Below, piece by piece: positions 45,718-54,738 of a stretch of DNA of 64,000 nucleotides. Where the stretch lies: NCBI RefSeq assembly GCF_003687725.1, contig NZ_RDOJ01000002.1:63249-127248 (forward strand), in the 5' to 3' direction. The DNA is from Faecalibacter macacae (GTDB lineage Bacteria; Bacteroidota; Bacteroidia; Flavobacteriales; Weeksellaceae). A program made the translations under genes and the position numbers. Each line of letters starts with the position of its first letter. The stretch's first letter is position 1. The notes below the pieces were generated by a model. It made no database searches, was not told the origin of the DNA, and saw only the letters and a program-made list of their open reading frames with translations.

Positions 45718-46704
45718 ATGCAAGAAGCTAAAAGTATATTTTCAATTCAATCTGAAGAAGATTTTAAAATCAAAACATTAGAAGTTTTTAGACATCAAGC
45801 GATAAATAATCCTATTTATAAATCGTTTGTCGAAAATCTAAAAATTGATATTGATTCGGTTTCAGAACTTGAAAACATTCCGTTTTTACCTATTAAATTT
45901 TTTAAACAATTTGATATCATCACAGGAAATAATCCTGTGGAGAAAACTTTTACTAGCTCCGGAACTACTGGTATGGCTACGAGCCGACATATGGTAACGG
46001 ATTTGGCTTTGTATCATTATAGTTTAGAAAAATGCTTTGAGCAATTTTATGGTCCACTTTCGGATTATACTATTTTCGCTTTACTTCCTTCTTATTTAGA
46101 AAGAACTGGATCTTCTTTAATTGATATGGTTGAATATTGGATTGAAAAATCTGGTCGCCCTGAAAATGGATTCTATTTATACAATCATCAAGAGTTATAT
46201 GATAATCTAGTTGCGCACGAAAAAACAGGTAAAAAAGCTCTTTTAATCGGAGTTTCTTTTGCTTTGTTAGACTTTGTAGACAATTACAAAATGGATTTAA
46301 AAAACACCATTGTAATGGAAACTGGCGGAATGAAAGGTCGTAAAAAAGAAATTACGCGCGAAGAATTACACACAATTTTAAAAGAAGGTTTTGGGACGGA
46401 TGAAATCCATTCGGAATATGGAATGACTGAATTATTAAGTCAAGGGTATTCTCGTGGTGATTTAACGTTTAAAACACCAAATTGGATGCGAATGATGATT
46501 CGTGAAACTGAAGATCCATTTAAATATGTTGGAATTGGAAAAACTGGTGGAGTAAATGTGATTGACTTGGCTAATGTAAATTCGTGTAGTTTTATTGCAA
46601 CCGATGACTTAGGTAAAAAAGTCAGTGAAAATCAATTTGAAATTTTAGGAAGATTTGATCATTCAGATGTGCGTGGTTGTAATCTTTTAGTGATAAACGA
46701 ATAA
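45718..46704 (+). CDS. LuxE/PaaK-like acyl-protein synthetase
   Basis: A 328-residue adenylate-forming enzyme related to LuxE acyl-protein synthetase. The AMP-binding loop FTSSGTTG lies near residues 79-86 and EIHSEYGMTELLSQGY near 225-240. It lacks the C-terminal lid domain of full-length acyl-CoA ligases, as in LuxE. No luxCD, acyl carrier protein or reductase gene is adjacent, so there is no luciferase context. It may activate an acid for attachment to a protein or carrier elsewhere; the substrate is unknown. Confidence 0.85.
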   Translation: MQEAKSIFSIQSEEDFKIKTLEVFRHQAINNPIYKSFVENLKIDIDSVSELENIPFLPIKFFKQFDIITGNNPVEKTFTSSGTTGMATSRHMVTDLALYHYSLEKCFEQFYGPLSDYTIFALLPSYLERTGSSLIDMVEYWIEKSGRPENGFYLYNHQELYDNLVAHEKTGKKALLIGVSFALLDFVDNYKMDLKNTIVMETGGMKGRKKEITREELHTILKEGFGTDEIHSEYGMTELLSQGYSRGDLTFKTPNWMRMMIRETEDPFKYVGIGKTGGVNVIDLANVNSCSFIATDDLGKKVSENQFEILGRFDHSDVRGCNLLVINE

Positions 46705-46736
46705 AAAAAATCCTCCGAAATTTCGGAGGATTTTTT
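46704..46736. terminator. Terminator between the LuxE-like and DUF3857 genes
   Basis: AAATCCTCCGAAA/TTTCGGAGGATTT perfect stem with A and T runs on both sides, so it can work in both directions. Confidence 0.9.
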
Positions 46737-46737
46737 A

Positions 46738-46799
46738 TTCAATATTATTTCTTCTTTAATGAAATTTGCTTCGCTGCTTCTTGTTGAACTGATTCAAAA
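46738..46799. repeat. 62-bp sequence identical to 48610-48671
   Basis: Covers the last 18 codons of the DUF3857 gene, its stop and 7 bp beyond. Identical to the end of the neighbouring paralogue. Confidence 0.85.
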
Positions 46800-48589
46800 A
46801 ATTGTTTCAAAACTTCATAATCACTTGTCTGAAAAACTGCTTTACCTAAATATAATTCATAGGAAATAATTAAATTATTACCTGTTAATTTTTGTCGTTG
46901 AGAATAAACTAAATCTGAATTTGGATTAATTGTTTGATCAAAATTATCAGACTTAATGATATCAAATCCATCAGGAACCTCAACATGAATATTTACTTTA
47001 AAATAATAAGGAAAATTAAATTCAACAGGGACTTTCCTATCTGTTTCATCAAAAACATACGAGGATATAAATTTTTCTAATGGATTTTCAATTACATAAA
47101 ATGTATTCGCTGCTGAAAAAGGAATTTTAGCATTATGACCTACAACATAACGATTATTAACAAAATTAATTGGTGAGCTTTTTTCATCATTCTGAACTTG
47201 AATTGGATCTTCTAAATAGCGAGAAACTAATTTCTTTGAATCCTTTTCGTTTTTATCATAAAAGAATCCATTAAATACATCTTTTCTGCTTTCGCTAATT
47301 GTTCCGTTTCTGAAATTATACTTAAAATCTACAAAGTTCTCTGATAAAATTTGATTGATCACTACAAACTTCCCATTTTTCGATTCATCTAATAAATACG
47401 CTTTATCATTATACAAATTTAGATTAGCAAAACGGAAATCATTTTCTGGAATATCTACTGCATTAATAACAAAGCTTTCTCCATTTTTTAATTCAATATA
47501 ATTAACTAAATAATCAAAATGATCAACATATGGAATTGAGGGTAAAACTTTACCATGAATTCTTGATGTTAATAAAATTAAGTTCGTTTTAAATCCTTTT
47601 TGTTTTAAAATATCATTCAATAATATATTTAAATCAGCTAAATTACCCTCTTTTGAATTTAATGTTACACGTTGTGCATTAACCGAAATAATTCCTCTAT
47701 AATTATTCCATCTAAAATCTTTCTTAAACTGATTAAATGTGTTTTTTAAAGTTTCCATTTCCGTGGCACCGTCCGGAATTTTCTTTGCATAATTCTTTAC
47801 AGCAAATTCGCTTTCATTTAATAAATTATATTTTTCAAAATCTTTACGAAACTCAGGATATGTATCATATTTAGTGAACTGTAAACGAATACTTTCAGAA
47901 ACTTTATTTGCATTATATACATACTTCAATTCTTTTACACTTGGTATATTTGTTAATTCAAATAAATAAGCCTTTTTATCAATATTACTATATTTTGACT
48001 GAAGTCTTTTTCCTAACAACAACTTAGTATGTAAACCATAAAGTTCTACTTTCGTTTCGTATTTGCTATATAAAGTTGGAAAATCATGTTGGAAATACCA
48101 AGGTTCTGCTGAATAGATATTTTGACTTGAAAGCGTGTATTGATATTCTAGAATTGAACCAACTTTTACATTCGGAAAAGCAAATCGAACGACATTATAA
48201 TCGTCGCCATTTTTTACATCAAAAATATCTTTAGAATCAACCACAGAGTTCACATATTCTCCTGAATTATTATTAATTGTTTGCGCGCTAATTCTTGTTA
48301 TTTTTTCTGTATTATTTTTAGCATAATAACTTAATTCTATATTACCGTAATCGAAAGCCTTTTCGTCTAATATCTTGATTCTTCTTTTAACCGTTAATTG
48401 ATAGCCACCACGAAATACATTCATATATCCGGTTTCGTCTAAAATTACAGCTTGCGCATCCTTTTCAAATGATACAGATTTTAGCTCTAACTGCTGAGCT
48501 GTTAATGTCGGAAATCCTGATAATGATTTTTGAGCAAAACTTGAAATAGAGATCAAAAATATGAGACAGAAAAATTGTTTAAAATTCAT
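46745..48589 (-). CDS. DUF3857 protein with degenerate transglutaminase-like domain, paralogue A
   Basis: A 614-residue exported protein (signal ending near SSFAQ). It has DUF3857 (about 55-200; DYNVVRFAFPNVKVGSILEYQY), then a transglutaminase-like domain near 280-390. The position that is Cys in active enzymes reads NLADLNILL, and the usual His position lies in FDYLVNYIE, so the catalytic triad seems absent. It probably binds peptides or acts structurally in the envelope. It is 27 bp downstream of its 623-residue paralogue and shares with it an identical end, QQEAAKQISLKKK. Confidence 0.8.
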   Translation of the reverse strand: MNFKQFFCLIFLISISSFAQKSLSGFPTLTAQQLELKSVSFEKDAQAVILDETGYMNVFRGGYQLTVKRRIKILDEKAFDYGNIELSYYAKNNTEKITRISAQTINNNSGEYVNSVVDSKDIFDVKNGDDYNVVRFAFPNVKVGSILEYQYTLSSQNIYSAEPWYFQHDFPTLYSKYETKVELYGLHTKLLLGKRLQSKYSNIDKKAYLFELTNIPSVKELKYVYNANKVSESIRLQFTKYDTYPEFRKDFEKYNLLNESEFAVKNYAKKIPDGATEMETLKNTFNQFKKDFRWNNYRGIISVNAQRVTLNSKEGNLADLNILLNDILKQKGFKTNLILLTSRIHGKVLPSIPYVDHFDYLVNYIELKNGESFVINAVDIPENDFRFANLNLYNDKAYLLDESKNGKFVVINQILSENFVDFKYNFRNGTISESRKDVFNGFFYDKNEKDSKKLVSRYLEDPIQVQNDEKSSPINFVNNRYVVGHNAKIPFSAANTFYVIENPLEKFISSYVFDETDRKVPVEFNFPYYFKVNIHVEVPDGFDIIKSDNFDQTINPNSDLVYSQRQKLTGNNLIISYELYLGKAVFQTSDYEVLKQFFESVQQEAAKQISLKKK

Positions 48590-48609
48590 TAGTATATCAA
48601 ATTAGTGTT

Positions 48610-48671
48610 TTCAATATTATTTCTTCTTTAATGAAATTTGCTTCGCTGCTTCTTGTTGAACTGATTCAAAA
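48610..48671. repeat. 62-bp sequence identical to 46738-46799
   Basis: Second copy, at the 3' end of paralogue B. Confidence 0.85.
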
Positions 48672-50488
48672 TGCTTTTTTAATATTTTATAATCTTCAGC
48701 CGGATAAACAGCTTGACCTAAATAGAATTCATATAAAATCTGTAATTTATTACCGGCTGTTGCATACGTTTGTGAATAAATTAAATTGTCATTTGTTTTT
48801 ATAACTTTTTTAAAATCTTCAGATTTAATCACTTCGTAATCTTCTGGAAGATCAACAGTAATCAAAACTTTAAAATAATAAGGGAAATTGAATTCTATTT
48901 TATTTTTTCGGTTTGTTTCTGTGAAAGTATATGAATTGATAAACGGTGCTAATGGATTTTCTAATGGAATAAAACCTCCTCCATTTATAGGCATTTTAGA
49001 AACATTATTTACAAAATATTTATCTTCTAAAAACTTTATCTCTTTACCTTCCTCATCACTTGGGATATGAATCGGAGATTTTACATAACGATTTACTAAA
49101 TCTTTAGAATCTTTTTCGTCTTCATCATAAAAATATCCAGAAAATCTATCTCTTCGTTGCTCTTGAATGTTACCTTCTTTAAAAGTGTATTTAAACTCAA
49201 CTTCGTTTTCTGAAACAAATTGATTAAATGCTACAAAGTTTTCATCTGTTCCTTTATCTAACATAAAACCATAATCGTTAAATAAATTTAAAGGAGTAAA
49301 CTTGTATGTATTTTTAGGAATTTCTACAGCATTGATAACATATAAAGATCCTTGATTTAACTGAACTGAATTAACTACATAATCAAATTGATCTAAATAC
49401 GGAAACGATGTAATTAACTTACCATTACTACGAGAAGACAATAACACTAATTCAGACTTTATTCCTTTTGCATTAAGAATACTATTCAATAAAATATTCA
49501 TATCCGCAAGATTTGATGAACGAGAATCTAAAATTTCTTTCTGAGTTTTACTTGGATAAATTCCTTTGAATCCATTCCATTTAAAATCATTCTTAAACTT
49601 AGTAATAACATTATCTAACGTTTCTTTTTCTGTTTGACCATTTGGAATTGTTTCAGCATAATTTTTTACTGCAACATTATTCAGTAAACGAGAGTAACTT
49701 TCTTTTACTTCCTTTTTTAAATCATTCCACTTACCAATTGTACTTTTAAAACCTGTGTCTGAAAGATAACCTGACAATTGTAAACGAATACTTTCTAAAA
49801 CATTTTTACGGTTGTAAACATATTGAAAACCATTATAACTTGGAATATTATGCAAAACCCAAGTGTCAACATTTTTACGACCTTTATATTTATCCGTTAA
49901 TTGTTGCCCTACGGATAAATTTGTAAAATCTGCATTGGTATTAATTTTCAACTTAAAATTACTTTGTAAAGTAGGAAATTCATGCTGAAATTGCCATGCA
50001 TCAATGTTATATAATTGTTGACTATTTAAAGTATATTGATATTCTATAATTGTACCTACACGTACATTTGGAACAGCAAAACGAACAGCTTTATAATATT
50101 GATTAACATCAACCTCAAAAATATCTTTATCCGAAATAGGCGTACTTACATATTCTCCATTAACAAGATTAATTGATTGTGCTTTTACATTTTTAATATT
50201 CTCTATATTATTTTTTGCATAATACATCAAATCAATATTTCCTTCATCTATGGCTTTTTCATCTAAGATTTTAATTCTTCTTTTCGTTACCAATTGATGT
50301 CCGCCTCCGTTAACATCTAAATATCCATTTTCGTCTAAAATAACTGCGGTAGCATCCTTATCGAATGATACAGAAGTTAGATCTAATTGTGTTGAAGTTA
50401 ATTTTTCAAATCCTGAAAGTGATTTTTGTGCAAAAGTAGGAGTCGTTAAAAAAGTTAGTGATAGTAGTAAGTAGTAATTAAATTTCAT
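48617..50488 (-). CDS. DUF3857 protein with degenerate transglutaminase-like domain, paralogue B
   Basis: A 623-residue exported protein (signal ending TFAQ) with the same order: signal, DUF3857 (YYKAVRFAVPNVRVGTIIEYQY), then the degenerate transglutaminase-like core (RSSNLADMNILLNSILNAKG). It again lacks Cys at the usual position. It is the first gene of the pair and likely drives both. The proteins share the KSLSGF(x)2LTxxQL start and many internal blocks, which marks an old duplication, apart from the identical last 62 bp. Confidence 0.8.
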   Translation of the reverse strand: MKFNYYLLLSLTFLTTPTFAQKSLSGFEKLTSTQLDLTSVSFDKDATAVILDENGYLDVNGGGHQLVTKRRIKILDEKAIDEGNIDLMYYAKNNIENIKNVKAQSINLVNGEYVSTPISDKDIFEVDVNQYYKAVRFAVPNVRVGTIIEYQYTLNSQQLYNIDAWQFQHEFPTLQSNFKLKINTNADFTNLSVGQQLTDKYKGRKNVDTWVLHNIPSYNGFQYVYNRKNVLESIRLQLSGYLSDTGFKSTIGKWNDLKKEVKESYSRLLNNVAVKNYAETIPNGQTEKETLDNVITKFKNDFKWNGFKGIYPSKTQKEILDSRSSNLADMNILLNSILNAKGIKSELVLLSSRSNGKLITSFPYLDQFDYVVNSVQLNQGSLYVINAVEIPKNTYKFTPLNLFNDYGFMLDKGTDENFVAFNQFVSENEVEFKYTFKEGNIQEQRRDRFSGYFYDEDEKDSKDLVNRYVKSPIHIPSDEEGKEIKFLEDKYFVNNVSKMPINGGGFIPLENPLAPFINSYTFTETNRKNKIEFNFPYYFKVLITVDLPEDYEVIKSEDFKKVIKTNDNLIYSQTYATAGNKLQILYEFYLGQAVYPAEDYKILKKHFESVQQEAAKQISLKKK

Positions 50489-50649
50489 GTCTTTTTTGTA
50501 TGAATCAAATTTAATACAATAAACCGATATAATCTTATAATCAAATAAATATCAGCTTTCTAAAATTTTACAAAAAAATATAACTATTTATAATTGAATA
50601 ATTAATAATAAAAAATTACATTTAATAGACTATAAAAATCAATCTAATT

Positions 50650-51348
50650 ATGAGAAATTATTTAGCTGAATTCTTTGGAACATTTTGGTTAGTGTTTGGA
50701 GGATGTGGAAGTGCCTTATTTGCTGCTGGAATTCCCGATTTAGGAATCGGATTCGTAGGTGTTTCATTAGCTTTTGGTCTTACTGTATTAACAATGGCTT
50801 ATGCTGTTGGTCATATTTCTGGTGGACATTTTAATCCTGCCGTTTCTATTGGATTATTTGCTAGTGGAAGATTTGAAGCAAAAGAACTTGTGCCTTACAT
50901 TGCTTCTCAATGTGTTGGAGCAATTGCTGCTGCAGCTGTTTTATATGTAATTTGTACAGGAAAAGCAGGTTTTGTTATCGACCCAAATACTGCTGGAAGT
51001 TTCGCAGCAAATGGTTATGGAACTTTATCTCCAGATGGTTATAATGCGACTGCTGCTTTCTTAGCAGAGTTTGTATTAACAGCATTTTTCTTAATCATTA
51101 TTTTAGGAGCAACAGATAAATACGCAAACGGAAAATTTGCTGGTGTTGCTATTGGATTAGCGCTAACTTTAATTCACCTAATTTCTATTCCAATAACAAA
51201 TACTTCTGTAAATCCTGCTCGATCTACCTCTCAAGCTATTTTTGTTGGTGGAGATTATATTCCACAGCTTTGGCTATTTTGGGCTGCTCCAATTGCCGGT
51301 GCAATTGTTGGAGGTTTAATTTATAAATCTTTGTTAGAAAAGAAATAA
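50650..51348 (+). CDS. aqpZ: Aquaporin Z
   Basis: A 232-residue inner-membrane water channel. Both Asn-Pro-Ala boxes are present (HFNPAVSIG near 62-70 and [12 protein letters not shown] near 186). The loop E Arg follows the second NPA (NPARS). The selectivity filter contributes HISGGHF near residue 56-62. AqpZ-type rather than glycerol facilitator, judged by length and the absence of GlpF insertions. It is monocistronic with a perfect terminator. Confidence 0.95.
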   Translation: MRNYLAEFFGTFWLVFGGCGSALFAAGIPDLGIGFVGVSLAFGLTVLTMAYAVGHISGGHFNPAVSIGLFASGRFEAKELVPYIASQCVGAIAAAAVLYVICTGKAGFVIDPNTAGSFAANGYGTLSPDGYNATAAFLAEFVLTAFFLIIILGATDKYANGKFAGVAIGLALTLIHLISIPITNTSVNPARSTSQAIFVGGDYIPQLWLFWAAPIAGAIVGGLIYKSLLEKK

Positions 51349-51350
51349 CT

Positions 51351-51383
51351 AAAAAGCGTCAACCAAAAGGTTGACGCTTTTTT
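51351..51383. terminator. Bidirectional terminator after aqpZ
   Basis: AAAAAGCGTCAACC/GGTTGACGCTTTTT stem with an AAAA loop. Confidence 0.9.
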
Positions 51384-52266
51384 ATACTATATTTTTTAAT
51401 GCTTGATCTAACGTTTCAAATCTAAACTTGAAGCCAGCAGCTATAATCTTTTTGTTATTTAATCTTGCACCCTCTAAAATTAAACAAGCCTTCTCTCCCA
51501 TTCCAATTTTAACTAAAGTTTCCGGAATATTGGGTAAATGAATTTTATGACCTAAATGAAAAGCTAATTTCTCCATAAATTCTTGATGATTGATATGCTC
51601 TGAAACTGTAGCATTATAACTCCCTTGCATTATCTCATCTTCAACTGCTTTAATGTATATTTCACATAAATCATCAATATGAATCCAAGGCGACCATTGC
51701 GTTCCTTTTCCTAAACAAGCTCCTAAACCAATTTGTGTAGGCATTTTCATTAATTTAAATGAATCTGCATTTTTTGCTAAAACTAAAGGTGTTCTAATAC
51801 AAACAACTCTTGCATTTACTTCCGTAAATTTTTCAGCAGCTTTTTCCCATAAAACACAAACCTCAGCTAAAAAATCATTTCCTGCTTTGGCTGATTCTTC
51901 AAAAATAAGATCTGAATATTTCTGACCATAATAACTAGATCCTGAAGCTGAAATAAAGAATTTCAAATTCACATTTAAATCTTTTATATATTTCAACAAT
52001 AAGTTAGCTGTTTCTACACGACTATCTATGATTTCTTTCTTGTATTTAGAACTCCAACTCTTCATTAATGGTGCACCAGCCAAATGAATAATTCCGTCTA
52101 AATCTTCAAAAACCTTTTCGTTAATCTTATTTTTACTCCATTGATAGTAGGGATGATTCAAATCAGAATCTCTAGTTAATATCCGAACATTATGTCCTCT
52201 ATCAATTAACTTTTTAGCCAATTCATCACCAATTAATCCACTTCCTCCTGTCAACAGAATGTTCAT
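51382..52266 (-). CDS. TIGR01777 family NAD(P)-binding oxidoreductase (YfcH-like)
   Basis: A 294-residue extended SDR/epimerase-type protein. It has the Rossmann motif LLTGGSGLIGDELAKKL at the N terminus, the SASGSSYYGQK active region near 108-118 and a C-terminal DUF1731-type tail (VKIGMGEKACLILEGARLNNKKI near 250-272). The family is annotated as epimerase or SulA-like, and its substrate is unknown. It is transcribed away from the ion-channel gene with 121 bp between the starts. Confidence 0.88.
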   Translation of the reverse strand: MNILLTGGSGLIGDELAKKLIDRGHNVRILTRDSDLNHPYYQWSKNKINEKVFEDLDGIIHLAGAPLMKSWSSKYKKEIIDSRVETANLLLKYIKDLNVNLKFFISASGSSYYGQKYSDLIFEESAKAGNDFLAEVCVLWEKAAEKFTEVNARVVCIRTPLVLAKNADSFKLMKMPTQIGLGACLGKGTQWSPWIHIDDLCEIYIKAVEDEIMQGSYNATVSEHINHQEFMEKLAFHLGHKIHLPNIPETLVKIGMGEKACLILEGARLNNKKIIAAGFKFRFETLDQALKNIV

Positions 52267-52387
52267 ACTTATCTATTTTTTATAAAGCTAATGAAATTCA
52301 TTGTATATAGCATAACGTCAACCATCACAAAATCCACCTTTACAATCAATATTTTTTCTATTTTAGCAATTTACAAATCCCTAACCG

Positions 52388-53263
52388 ATGCTAAAAAAAC
52401 GTATTCCTTTTTTAAACCTTTCAGAAGACGAAGAGAATCGTTTAAAACATAAAATATTTGATATAATTTTCGAAACGAATACCCGTATAGGAAAATTATT
52501 CAATATCATTTTACTTTTTCTAATTTTAGCAAGTGTGGGATTGGTTATGTTAGAATCCATTCCTTCTATAAATGCACGCTACCACAAAACTTTAGTGGCT
52601 TTAGAATGGATGTTAACTGCTATTTTTACTCTTGAATATTTACTCCGAATTTACTGTACCAAAAAACATTGGAAATATATTTTTAGCTTTTACGGAATTA
52701 TTGATTTGTTAGCTATTTTACCATTCTTTATTGGATTAATTTATCCAGGTAGTAAATTTTTATCAAGTATCCGAATTTTACGTTTATTACGTGTTTTCAG
52801 AATTTTTGGTTTAACACAATTTACACGCGGAAGAAATGTATTGGTAATTGCATTATTACAAAGTCGCGAAAAAATTATCGCTTTCCTTTCATTCGTTTTA
52901 TTAATTGTGGTTGTAATCGGATCTATCATGTACATGGTAGAAAGAAATCATCCTGAATCTGGTTTCACAAGTATACCGATTAGTATTTATTGGGCGATTG
53001 TTACTTTAACAACTGTAGGTTATGGTGATGTGGCTCCTGTTACCACTTTAGGGCAATTTTTGGCTTCTGTCGTAATGATTATTGGTTATGGAATTATCGC
53101 AGTTCCGACCGGAATTGTAACGATGGAAATGAATAAAGCAGCAAAAGATGATATCCCAAAAAATACAGAAGTTTGTCCACATTGTGCAGACGATTATCAT
53201 TTAGATGGCTCTAAATACTGTAAAACTTGCGGTTATAAATTAAATCCTCACGATAAAAAATAA
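52388..53263 (+). CDS. Voltage-gated-type K+ channel subunit with C-terminal zinc ribbon
   Basis: A 291-residue six-helix ion channel of the VIC superfamily. The S4-like segment SIRILRLLRVFRIFGL is near 125-140 and the K+ filter TTVGYGD near 208-214. After the S6 helix (VVMIIGYGIIAVPTGIVTMEM) it ends with a zinc ribbon, CPHC near 264-267 and CKTCGY near 279-284. A cytosolic zinc ribbon could sense metal or redox state, or hold the tetramer together. Standard bacterial homologues often lack it or carry it as a family variant; this was not checked. Confidence 0.85.
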   Translation: MLKKRIPFLNLSEDEENRLKHKIFDIIFETNTRIGKLFNIILLFLILASVGLVMLESIPSINARYHKTLVALEWMLTAIFTLEYLLRIYCTKKHWKYIFSFYGIIDLLAILPFFIGLIYPGSKFLSSIRILRLLRVFRIFGLTQFTRGRNVLVIALLQSREKIIAFLSFVLLIVVVIGSIMYMVERNHPESGFTSIPISIYWAIVTLTTVGYGDVAPVTTLGQFLASVVMIIGYGIIAVPTGIVTMEMNKAAKDDIPKNTEVCPHCADDYHLDGSKYCKTCGYKLNPHDKK

Positions 53264-53268
53264 TCTTC

Positions 53269-54237
53269 TTATTTTTTTAAATCAATTACATTAGAATTAC
53301 TCAAAGAATAAACCTCTTTGTAGTTTTTTGCATACGTAATAGACATATTTAATTCGTATCCAATCAGCATCAATATAACATTGATGTAAACAAAAATCAT
53401 CATAATCATCACTAATCCCAACGAACCGTATAACAAATCTATATTTGTAAATTTTTGTAAATAAAGATTAAAACCAATTACAGTTAATAAGAATAAAACT
53501 GAAGTTAATACTGCTCCTGGAATTACAGTACTTTTCGTTTTTTTATGATTTGGTCCAAATGTATATAACATACACATGGATATAAAATAGAACATGAAAA
53601 CCGAAAAATAATTTATCAGATAAGAAAAATTACCTAACACTGATAAGAATTCTACATTCGTAATAAATTTCCAAATTACAGAAGTATAATAGGCCAAAGC
53701 TACTTGTAGCACAATAAAAACTGTAAAAAATAAAGTCAAGACAATTGATATTATTCTCGATCTTGAATTTCTCCTTTTCACATATACATTTTGGTAAGAA
53801 ACATTAAACGAATTAATGATTCCCTGCACTCCATTAGACGACATAAAAATTGTTATCAAAATTAAATACCAATCTACTTTTTTCTTTCCTTGACTTTCAG
53901 TTGTCTTTTCTATGTAAGAAATCACTTCTGTTGATATCTGATGTGGTAAAATTTGTGGTAAAAACTGCGTAAATAATAATTTCTTGATTTCTATATAATA
54001 TGGAATATGAGGTAATACACTAAATAAGAATAAAAGGAACGGAAATAAACTAAAAAAAATAATCCAAGACACTGCTGCTGAACGTAAAGGAAAGTTTCCT
54101 TTCATCACACGAATCCAAAAAACCTTTAAGAAATCGTAGACCGTAATCTCTGCTTCAGAATTAATCATTGTTGTACCTGTCCAACTTTTAATTGAATTAT
54201 ATCCCGAATAAGTTTTAAAAGTTTGGATAATGCTCAT
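53269..54237 (-). CDS. YihY/BrkB family inner-membrane protein
   Basis: A 322-residue protein with about six membrane helices. The family signature AAVSWIIFFSLFPFLLFLF appears near 58-76, followed by LYGSLGLVMIMMIFVYINVILML near the C terminus. The name brkB reflects similarity to a Bordetella serum-resistance locus. The older RNase BN label is incorrect. Function is unknown. Its start codon is only 27 bp from the divergent rlmH start. Confidence 0.87.
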   Translation of the reverse strand: MSIIQTFKTYSGYNSIKSWTGTTMINSEAEITVYDFLKVFWIRVMKGNFPLRSAAVSWIIFFSLFPFLLFLFSVLPHIPYYIEIKKLLFTQFLPQILPHQISTEVISYIEKTTESQGKKKVDWYLILITIFMSSNGVQGIINSFNVSYQNVYVKRRNSRSRIISIVLTLFFTVFIVLQVALAYYTSVIWKFITNVEFLSVLGNFSYLINYFSVFMFYFISMCMLYTFGPNHKKTKSTVIPGAVLTSVLFLLTVIGFNLYLQKFTNIDLLYGSLGLVMIMMIFVYINVILMLIGYELNMSITYAKNYKEVYSLSNSNVIDLKK

Positions 54238-54264
54238 ATTTTTGTACTTAGAATTATTTCATCC

Positions 54265-54738
54265 ATGAATATTACAACAATCTGCATTGGTAAAACAGAC
54301 GAAAAAGCAATCGAGTTACTTTTACAAAAGTATGAAAATCGTTTACCTTCTCATATCAATTATCAACGAATTGAAATTCCTGATCTTAAAAATAGAAAGA
54401 ATCTTTCTGAAATTCAACAGAAACAGAAAGAAGGTGAGCAAATTTTATCAAAAATCCAAAATACTGATTTTGTAATCATTATGGACGAGAAAGGTAAACA
54501 ACCAACTTCTATGCAATTTGCACAAGATATTCAGAATTACATGAATCAATCTGTTAAGAATTTGGTTTTTGTTATTGGGGGACCTTATGGTTTCGACGAG
54601 CCTGTTTATCAGCGAGGGAATAAGAAAATGTCGTTATCTAATATGACCTTTACTCACCAAATGGTTCGTTTATTTTTAACTGAACAAATCTACCGCGGAT
54701 TTAGTATATTGCAGGGTAAACCATACCACCATGAATAA
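54265..54738 (+). CDS. rlmH: 23S rRNA (pseudouridine-1915 N3)-methyltransferase
   Basis: A 157-residue SPOUT-class methyltransferase, exactly the normal length. SAM-binding knot features are LVFVIGGPYGFD near 103-114 and MSLSNMTFTHQMVRLFLTEQIYR near 125-147, with the C-terminal His-rich YHHE. It modifies pseudouridine 1915 in helix 69 of 23S rRNA. The ATG at 54265 is chosen over the in-frame ATG at 54223, which would overlap yihY and add 14 unmatched residues. The -7 box TATTTTTG at 54237-54244 overlaps the yihY start codon. It overlaps the next gene by 8 bp. Confidence 0.95.
   Translation: MNITTICIGKTDEKAIELLLQKYENRLPSHINYQRIEIPDLKNRKNLSEIQQKQKEGEQILSKIQNTDFVIIMDEKGKQPTSMQFAQDIQNYMNQSVKNLVFVIGGPYGFDEPVYQRGNKKMSLSNMTFTHQMVRLFLTEQIYRGFSILQGKPYHHE

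Noticed and set aside
54223-54264. Upstream ATG start for rlmH
   Set aside because: It would add 14 non-conserved residues and overlap the divergent yihY start. The 157-residue form is the family length.
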